Origin: an uncultured Ruminiclostridium sp.
GTDB taxonomy: Bacteria > Bacillota > Clostridia > Oscillospirales > Ruminococcaceae
Assembly (NCBI GenBank): GCA_947627695.1
Contig: CANQXF010000005.1
Span: forward strand, 62,001-126,000
DNA: 64,000 bases
Reading direction: 5' to 3'
A model generated the notes under the pieces. That model ran no database searches, had not been told where the DNA came from, and was given only the letters and a program-made list of their open reading frames with translations. The translations under genes and the position numbers were made by a program. Shown piece after piece: positions 57,937-64,000 of this stretch (the stretch's first letter is position 1; every line of letters starts with the position of its first letter).

Positions 57937-59367
57937 ATGAGAGTTGCGCTTTTTACCGAGGTATATCTGCCCGCCGTCAACGGCGTGGTGACACATATAA
58001 AAACCTTAAAGGAAGGTCTGGAGCTGTTGGGGCATAAGGTGCTGATAGTCGCCGCCGACTCCAACGTGAAAAAAACCCAGACCAGCGAGGACATAGTTTA
58101 CTGTCCCGCAATAAAGCTGGAAAAGCTGTACGGCTACGACGTGGCTTCGCCTATCAGCGCAGACAGGCTGAAGGTCATAAAGGACTTTCACCCTGACGTT
58201 ATCCACATACACAACGAGTTCGGCATAGGGCTTTCGGGAGCGATAATGGCAAAGCTGCTGAAGGTGCCGTTGGTGTACACCATGCACACTATGTATGACG
58301 ACTACGTTTACTATGTGGCGAACAACGAGCATTTTAGGGAGATAGTAACTTCTGCGTCGCATAAATATGCCAAGATACTTGCTACCGCCGCCACTGCAAT
58401 AACAGGTCCGTCCAAAAAGGTGGAGGATTATTTCCGCCGCTGTGGGGTGGACAAGCCTGTTACCATAATCCCAAATTCAGTTGAGGTGGACGTTTTCGAC
58501 AGGGAGAGCGTGGACAAGGCTAAAACTGCGGAAATAAGGAAAAGCTTCGGCTTTGACGAAAACGACCTGGTGTTCTGCTTCTGCGGTAGAATGGGGCAGG
58601 AAAAGAATATTGAAACGCTGCTGGATTTCTGGGCGAAAAACGTAAAGCCCGACGACAGGATAAAGCTGCTGCTTATCGGCGGCGGTCCTCAGCTTGAGGA
58701 ATTTACCGAATACGCGCAAAAGTTGGGGGTAAGCGATACGGTAAAATTCAGCGGCAGAGTTGAGCATATAGATATACCGCCTTATTACGCCGCCTGCGAC
58801 TGCTACATCACGGCGTCCTTGACGGAGTGTCACTCCATTTCAATGATGGAGGGAATGTCTACGGGTATGCCTGTGCTTACCATATGGGACGAGCTGAACG
58901 CCGACCAGATAGAAGAGGGAATCAACGGCTTTTTCTTCCACGACGCCGACGAGATGTATAGTGTGATGAAAAAGCTGAGGGGATTGCCCAAGGAAGAGCT
59001 GCAAAAGCTGCAAAAGCAGGCGAGGGACACTATCGTTGCGTCAGGGGCGCAGACTATTGCGGAGCATTTGCTTAAGGTCTACGAACAGGCGATACACGAT
59101 TATGACGAAAAGCAGATGTACAAGGAGCTGACCCACAGCGAGAAGAAAGCCTATCAGGAGGAAAATCCCGAGCTTTACGCCCTGCTGATAAAGCCTAAGC
59201 CAAAGCGCAGGGTAAAGGTCAAAGCAAAGCGCGTGACTTCCGAGGAAAAGGCGCAGAAAAAGAAAGCCAAAAAATCTCTGCGGGCAAGGAAGATCGCCGC
59301 AAGGGCGGTATCAAAAAATCACAAAAATGCAAAAAGGAACGACAAGCCGTCCAATAAAAATAAATAA
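57937..59367 (+). CDS. GT4-family glycosyltransferase with Lys/Arg-rich C-terminal tail
   Basis: VALFTEVYLPAVNGVVTHIKTL, GRMGQEKNIETLL, ITASLTECHSISMMEGMSTGMPV; basic tail KPKPKRRVKVKAKRV... Confidence 0.92.
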   Translation: MRVALFTEVYLPAVNGVVTHIKTLKEGLELLGHKVLIVAADSNVKKTQTSEDIVYCPAIKLEKLYGYDVASPISADRLKVIKDFHPDVIHIHNEFGIGLSGAIMAKLLKVPLVYTMHTMYDDYVYYVANNEHFREIVTSASHKYAKILATAATAITGPSKKVEDYFRRCGVDKPVTIIPNSVEVDVFDRESVDKAKTAEIRKSFGFDENDLVFCFCGRMGQEKNIETLLDFWAKNVKPDDRIKLLLIGGGPQLEEFTEYAQKLGVSDTVKFSGRVEHIDIPPYYAACDCYITASLTECHSISMMEGMSTGMPVLTIWDELNADQIEEGINGFFFHDADEMYSVMKKLRGLPKEELQKLQKQARDTIVASGAQTIAEHLLKVYEQAIHDYDEKQMYKELTHSEKKAYQEENPELYALLIKPKPKRRVKVKAKRVTSEEKAQKKKAKKSLRARKIAARAVSKNHKNAKRNDKPSNKNK

Positions 59368-59387
59368 TTTCAAGGAAGAAAAAAGAA

Positions 59388-60392
59388 ATGTCGGACACGA
59401 TATTGAACTACCTCACGGGGCTGTTTCAGAACAACGCCGCCGCATCGGTGATAATTTCGGTGGTGTTTCTGGTCATCGGCTTCTGGGGACTTATAAAGGG
59501 CGCGGATATTTTCGTTGACAGCGCCTCGCAGATAGCGGCAAAGCTGAAAGTGCCGCTGATAGTTATAGGACTTACGATCGTTGCTTTCGGGACGAGCGCT
59601 CCCGAGGCAGCGATAAGCATAACCTCCGCCGTGCAGAACAATGCGGGCATTGCGGTGGGAAACGTTTTCGGCAGTAATATAATGAACATACTGCTTATTC
59701 TGGGCGTTTCCGCTATGATATGCAAGCTGCCTGTGAAGAAAACCACCTTCCGCTGGGAAATTCCCTTTGTGGCGATAATCACGGCGGTAATGCTGGGGCT
59801 GGGGCTTTGGAACAACGATCTGAACAGGTTGGACGGAGTTGTGCTTGCTCTGCTGTTTGCGGTGTTTATGGGGTATCTGATAAAGCTGTCGAAAAGCGGA
59901 GATACCTCGGCGGCGGACGACGTTCCCGAGATCGATGAAAATGCGTCTATCCCGAAAATGATACTGCTGGTAATACTGGGGCTTGCAATGGTGGTGCTGG
60001 GAAGTGATTTTACAGTCAGCGGCGCTACAAGGATAGCGGAGGTCATCGGGCTTGACGACAGAGTTATCGGGCTTACCGTGGTGGCGTTCGGCACTTCCCT
60101 GCCTGAGCTTGTCACCTGTATACAGGCGGCAAGAAAGGGGAAGGTGGATATTGCTATCGGAAACATAATCGGCAGCAATATTTTCAACATTCTGTTCGTT
60201 GTGGGAATTTCCGCTTTGGTTTCACCCAATCCTATCGCTTTCCCGAATTCGTTCATCGTGGACGCGGTCGCTGCGATAGCCGCCGCCGTTCTGCTGTGGC
60301 TGCTGGTGCTGAAAAACAAGCAGATAAGCAGGCTTGGCGGCGGGATAATGTTGGTTTGCTATGCGGGATATTTCGTTTATCTTTTCCTGTAA
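59388..60392 (+). CDS. Calcium/sodium antiporter, CaCA family (YrbG-like)
   Basis: Duplicated alpha repeats TIVAFGTSAPEAAISI...GNVFGSNIMN and VVAFGTSLPELVTCI...GNIIGSNIFN. Confidence 0.95.
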   Translation: MSDTILNYLTGLFQNNAAASVIISVVFLVIGFWGLIKGADIFVDSASQIAAKLKVPLIVIGLTIVAFGTSAPEAAISITSAVQNNAGIAVGNVFGSNIMNILLILGVSAMICKLPVKKTTFRWEIPFVAIITAVMLGLGLWNNDLNRLDGVVLALLFAVFMGYLIKLSKSGDTSAADDVPEIDENASIPKMILLVILGLAMVVLGSDFTVSGATRIAEVIGLDDRVIGLTVVAFGTSLPELVTCIQAARKGKVDIAIGNIIGSNIFNILFVVGISALVSPNPIAFPNSFIVDAVAAIAAAVLLWLLVLKNKQISRLGGGIMLVCYAGYFVYLFL

Positions 60393-60399
60393 AAACCGC

Positions 60400-60428
60400 T
60401 TGACAGAAAACGGTGAGGATATTATAAT
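60400..60428 (+). promoter_or_regulatory. Perfect-consensus sigma-A promoter for the hydrogenase-maturation cluster
   Basis: TTGACA-17 bp-TATAAT. Confidence 0.85.
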
Positions 60429-60434
60429 ATAAGT

Positions 60435-60559
60435 GCTGAGGTGCGAGAGCTTCTTTCACCGAAGCGGGAATTTTACTGACGCTGAAAAAATTTTAAGGCG
60501 AAAGGGCTTGTAAAATACGAAGCTATGCCCTTTTGCGTCTTGCGAAAGGGCTTTTTCTT
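60435..60559 (+). promoter_or_regulatory. Candidate cis-regulatory leader (attenuator/riboswitch-like)
   Basis: GCGAAAGGGCTT occurs at 60498 and 60542, flanking GCCCTTTTGC (60527-60536); the 3' copy makes a 10-bp terminator stem followed by TTTTTCTT, ending at the ATG. Confidence 0.7.
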
Positions 60560-60829
60560 ATGGATTCGAGAGTTGCCGTTATAGGGATAATCGTGGAGGA
60601 CGAAAACTCCGTGGATAAGCTGAACAGCCTGCTCCACGGCTACGGAAAGTATATCGTGGGGAGAATGGGTATTCCCTACCGCAGTCGGGGAATAAATATC
60701 ATAAGTATAGTTATCGATGCGCCGCAGGACGTTATCAGCGCCCTGTCGGGGAAGATAGGCGCATTGAAGGGCGTCAGCGCAAAGGCCGCCTATTCCGCCG
60801 TGAAAACAGGAGAAAACGATGCAGGATAA
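60560..60829 (+). CDS. TM1266-family iron-only hydrogenase system regulator
   Basis: MDSRVAVIGIIVEDENSVDKLNSLLHGYGKYIVGRMGIPYRSRGINIISIVIDAP; upstream of hydE. Confidence 0.9.
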   Translation: MDSRVAVIGIIVEDENSVDKLNSLLHGYGKYIVGRMGIPYRSRGINIISIVIDAPQDVISALSGKIGALKGVSAKAAYSAVKTGENDAG

Positions 60830-61859
60830 GCTGATACAAAAGCTGTACGATAATGCCGATCTGTCCGCAGAGGAGCTGAAAGTGCTGATAGAAAACCGCA
60901 GTGACGAGGACTTTAAGCTGCTCAGCGGCTTTGCAAGAAAAAGATGCGAGGAAAGCTACGGGGACAGGGTGTTCACACGAGGGCTTATTGAGTTTTCCTC
61001 CTGCTGTAAGAACGACTGCCTTTACTGCGGGCTGAGAAGGAGCAACAAAAATGCGGAGCGTTACAGGCTGACGGAAGATGAAATCCTTTCCTGCTGTGAC
61101 AGCGGGTATGAGCTGGGCTTTCGCACCTTCGTACTGCAAGGCGGGGAGGACGCGCATTTTACCGACGATATTTTCTGCAATATAATAAAAAAGATAAAGG
61201 AAAAATATCCCGACTGCGCCGTTACGCTGTCCCTTGGAGAGAGGAGCAGGGACAGTTTTCAGCGGCTGTTTGACGCGGGGGCGGACAGGTATCTGTTAAG
61301 GCACGAGACCGCCGACAAGGAGCATTATTCCAAGCTTCACCCGACTGAGATGTCTTTTGATGATCGTATGCGCTGTCTGAAAGATCTGAAAGAGATAGGT
61401 TATCAGGTGGGGTGCGGGTTTATGGTGGGCTCGCCCTATCAGACTGTGGACTGTCTTGTAAAGGACCTGCGGTTCATCAAGGAGTTTCAGCCGCATATGG
61501 TGGGGATAGGTCCGTTTATACGGCACAAGGACACGCCATTTCATGATAAACCTGACGGAACGCTGGAGCTGACGCTGTTTTTGCTGTCGGTGATAAGGCT
61601 GTTATTGCCTAAGGTTTTATTGCCCGCTACAACGGCGCTGGGAACGATAAGTCCCAACGGACGGGAGCAGGGGCTTATGGCGGGAGCTAATGTTGTTATG
61701 CCCAATCTTTCCCCTGTCAGCGTAAGAAAAAAATATCTGCTGTATGACAACAAGATATGCACGGGCGAGGAGGCCGCAGAGTGCAGAGGCTGTCTGCAAA
61801 GGAGAGTTGAAAGCGTAGGCAGGCGGCTGGTGTGCGAGAGGGGAGATTATGGGAGCTGA
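60819..61859 (+). CDS. hydE: [FeFe]-hydrogenase H-cluster maturase HydE
   Basis: GLIEFSSCCKNDCLYCGLR radical SAM motif; RHETADKEHYSKLHP; linkage to hydG. Confidence 0.93.
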   Translation: MQDKLIQKLYDNADLSAEELKVLIENRSDEDFKLLSGFARKRCEESYGDRVFTRGLIEFSSCCKNDCLYCGLRRSNKNAERYRLTEDEILSCCDSGYELGFRTFVLQGGEDAHFTDDIFCNIIKKIKEKYPDCAVTLSLGERSRDSFQRLFDAGADRYLLRHETADKEHYSKLHPTEMSFDDRMRCLKDLKEIGYQVGCGFMVGSPYQTVDCLVKDLRFIKEFQPHMVGIGPFIRHKDTPFHDKPDGTLELTLFLLSVIRLLLPKVLLPATTALGTISPNGREQGLMAGANVVMPNLSPVSVRKKYLLYDNKICTGEEAAECRGCLQRRVESVGRRLVCERGDYGS

Positions 61860-61933
61860 TCGAAACTATCAGGTCTTTTGCGGCGGCGCAGATAAAGCGA
61901 GGTATAACTAAATGAAAGTAGGAGTAATTTCAA

Positions 61934-62527
61934 ATGGAAAAACAGAAGGTAACAATTCAACCGCTTCGCCCTGAACTATGCGAGGATTGGCTCGGTTTTT
62001 TTGAAAAAATTGCGTTTGGCGATCATGTGGAGTGGGCATCTTGCTATTGTCTCGAGGGGCATTTGGATTCAGAAACTAACGATAAATTGGCAGATCCAAG
62101 AAAGCGCAGAGAAAAAGCTGTTGAATTAATTAAAACGGGTGAAATGCAAGGGTATCTTGCTTACTCAGATAATATGGTTATCGGTTGGTGCAACACCAAT
62201 GACCGAAAAAATTACAAATACATTACCGAAATGTTTCAGAAAATCGGTTATCAGACAGATGATAAGGCAGACGCAAAGATAAAGTCTGTTTATTGCTTTT
62301 TAATCGCTCCTGAATATCGAGGTAAAGGAGTCGCTCAAAGTCTGCTTAAACGTGTATGTGAAGACGCGGCACAGGACGGATATTCCTGCGTAGAGGCATA
62401 TCCGTTTTCAGATAAAAAGTTTGAGTATCAGTATCACGGAACTTCCGATATGTATGAGAGAAACGGCTTTTTTCAAATTGCAGATTTGAATTATGTGAAA
62501 GTTATGCGAAAAAATTTATTTTGCTGA
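61934..62527 (+). CDS. GNAT-family N-acetyltransferase located between hydE and hydG
   Basis: FLIAPEYRGKGVAQSLLKRVCEDAAQDGYSCVEAYPF. Confidence 0.88.
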   Translation: MEKQKVTIQPLRPELCEDWLGFFEKIAFGDHVEWASCYCLEGHLDSETNDKLADPRKRREKAVELIKTGEMQGYLAYSDNMVIGWCNTNDRKNYKYITEMFQKIGYQTDDKADAKIKSVYCFLIAPEYRGKGVAQSLLKRVCEDAAQDGYSCVEAYPFSDKKFEYQYHGTSDMYERNGFFQIADLNYVKVMRKNLFC

Positions 62528-62609
62528 TAAATTCCAATTTATCACAGAAAACATTTTGCAAAAAAATTAAATATACTTTACAAAAATATAAGGAAAAGGA
62601 GAAAAAACA

Positions 62610-64000
62610 ATGTACGACCCCAAATCAATGAAGGCTGAGGAATTCATCAGCGACGAGGAGATAAGAGAGACCCTTGACTACGCCGAGAAAAACAAGGATA
62701 ACCTTGAGCTTATCGACAGCATTATCGAAAAGGCAAAGCTGAGAAAGGGACTTTCACACAGAGAAGCCTCAGTCCTGCTCGCCTGCGAGAACGAAGAAAA
62801 AATTCAGGAGGTCTACGACCTGGCGGAGCAGATAAAGAAGGATTTCTACGGGAACAGGATAGTTATGTTTGCGCCGCTGTATTTGTCAAACTACTGCGTG
62901 AACGGCTGTCTTTACTGCCCCTATCATCTCAAGAACAAGCACATTCCCCGCAAAAAGCTGACTCAGGAGGAGATAAAAAACGAGGTCATCGCTTTGCAGG
63001 ATATGGGTCACAAGCGCCTTGCGATAGAGGCGGGGGAGGACCCTATCAACAATCCTATCGAGTACATTCTGGAATGCATAAACACCATTTACAGCATAAA
63101 GCATAAAAACGGCGCGATCAGGCGTGTAAACGTGAATATCGCCGCCACCACCGTTGAGAATTACAGAAAGCTCCACGAGGCGGGGATAGGAACGTACATT
63201 CTGTTTCAGGAAACGTATCACAAGGAAAGCTACGAGCGTCTGCACCCAACGGGTCCAAAGCACAACTACGCTTACCACACCGAGGCGATGGACAGAGCTA
63301 TGGAGGGCGGAATCGACGACGTGGGACTGGGCGTTTTGTTCGGGCTGGAGCTGTACAAGTATGAATTTGCGGGACTGCTTATGCACGCAGAGCATCTTGA
63401 AGCGGTCCACGGCGTAGGTCCTCACACAATAAGCGTTCCCAGAGTTAAGCACGCCGATGACATTGACCCTGACGAATTCGACAACGGTATCAGCGACGAT
63501 ACTTTCGCAAAGATATGCGCTTGTATCAGAGTGGCTGTTCCCTATACGGGAATGATAATTTCCACCCGCGAGAGCAAGGCGGTGAGGGAAAAGGTGATAC
63601 GCCTGGGCGTTTCGCAGATAAGCGGCGGCTCAAAGACGAGCGTTGGCGGCTACTACGAGCCTGAGCCTGAGGAGGAGAGCAGCGAGCAGTTCGACGTTTC
63701 CGACAAGAGAACATTGGACGAGGTGGTAAGGTGGCTTATGGAGATAGGCTACATTCCCAGCTTCTGCACCGCCTGCTACCGTGAGGGCAGAACGGGCGAC
63801 CGCTTTATGAGCCTTTGCAAAAGCGGGCAGATACAAAACTGCTGTCACCCCAATGCGCTGATGACGCTGAAGGAATACCTGGTGGACTACGCAAGCCCCG
63901 AAACAAGAGCGATAGGCGAAAAGCTGATCGAAAAAGAGCTGGATAATATCCCTAAGGAAAAGGTAAGGCAGATAGCTAAGGAGTACCTTGAGTCCATTGA
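62610..64000 (+). CDS. hydG: [FeFe]-hydrogenase H-cluster maturase HydG (3' end beyond window)
   Basis: ATG 62610 after aaaaggag; APLYLSNYCVNGCLYCPYH radical SAM motif, GEDPINNPIEYI; C-terminal FCTACYREGRTGDRFM. Confidence 0.96.
   Translation, partial: MYDPKSMKAEEFISDEEIRETLDYAEKNKDNLELIDSIIEKAKLRKGLSHREASVLLACENEEKIQEVYDLAEQIKKDFYGNRIVMFAPLYLSNYCVNGCLYCPYHLKNKHIPRKKLTQEEIKNEVIALQDMGHKRLAIEAGEDPINNPIEYILECINTIYSIKHKNGAIRRVNVNIAATTVENYRKLHEAGIGTYILFQETYHKESYERLHPTGPKHNYAYHTEAMDRAMEGGIDDVGLGVLFGLELYKYEFAGLLMHAEHLEAVHGVGPHTISVPRVKHADDIDPDEFDNGISDDTFAKICACIRVAVPYTGMIISTRESKAVREKVIRLGVSQISGGSKTSVGGYYEPEPEEESSEQFDVSDKRTLDEVVRWLMEIGYIPSFCTACYREGRTGDRFMSLCKSGQIQNCCHPNALMTLKEYLVDYASPETRAIGEKLIEKELDNIPKEKVRQIAKEYLESI

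Overview
The window looks like a chromosome segment of a spore-forming Clostridia member, probably Oscillospiraceae/Ruminococcus-like. That placement is inferred from gene content: an SASP, a SpoIVB-like peptidase, a collagen-like surface protein and [FeFe]-hydrogenase maturases.

About 0-40 kb is mostly ordinary housekeeping: prkC-stp-rlmN-rsmB-yugP-fmt-def-priA-gmk-remA, mntP, tgt, mscL, a metal ATPase cluster, nrdD, gap, coaD-rsmD-uvrC, cysK, spoIVB and thiN.

About 40.9-54.7 kb is accessory. From left to right it holds truncated toxin/antitoxin-like remnants, an ABC/anti-sigma/ECF operon with a decayed partial sigma duplication, and an array-less type I-C-like Cas effector operon (cas5-cas8c-cas7-cas3) without cas4/cas1/cas2. 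The Cas operon is bracketed by two identical 52-bp direct repeats. A frameshifted polymorphic-toxin tail with an apparently intact candidate immunity gene then abuts tRNA-Leu.

The most interesting signals are: (1) the bracketed, rearranged Cas effector island with an internal Cas11-like start; (2) a roughly 170-bp multi-hairpin repeat family with compensatory changes between copies; (3) a promoter plus mutually exclusive terminator/antiterminator leader in front of the TM1266-hydE-hydG cluster; (4) several gene remnants below the length cutoff of the ORF track.

All calls were made by eye from the sequence and translations. No database search or folding program was run.
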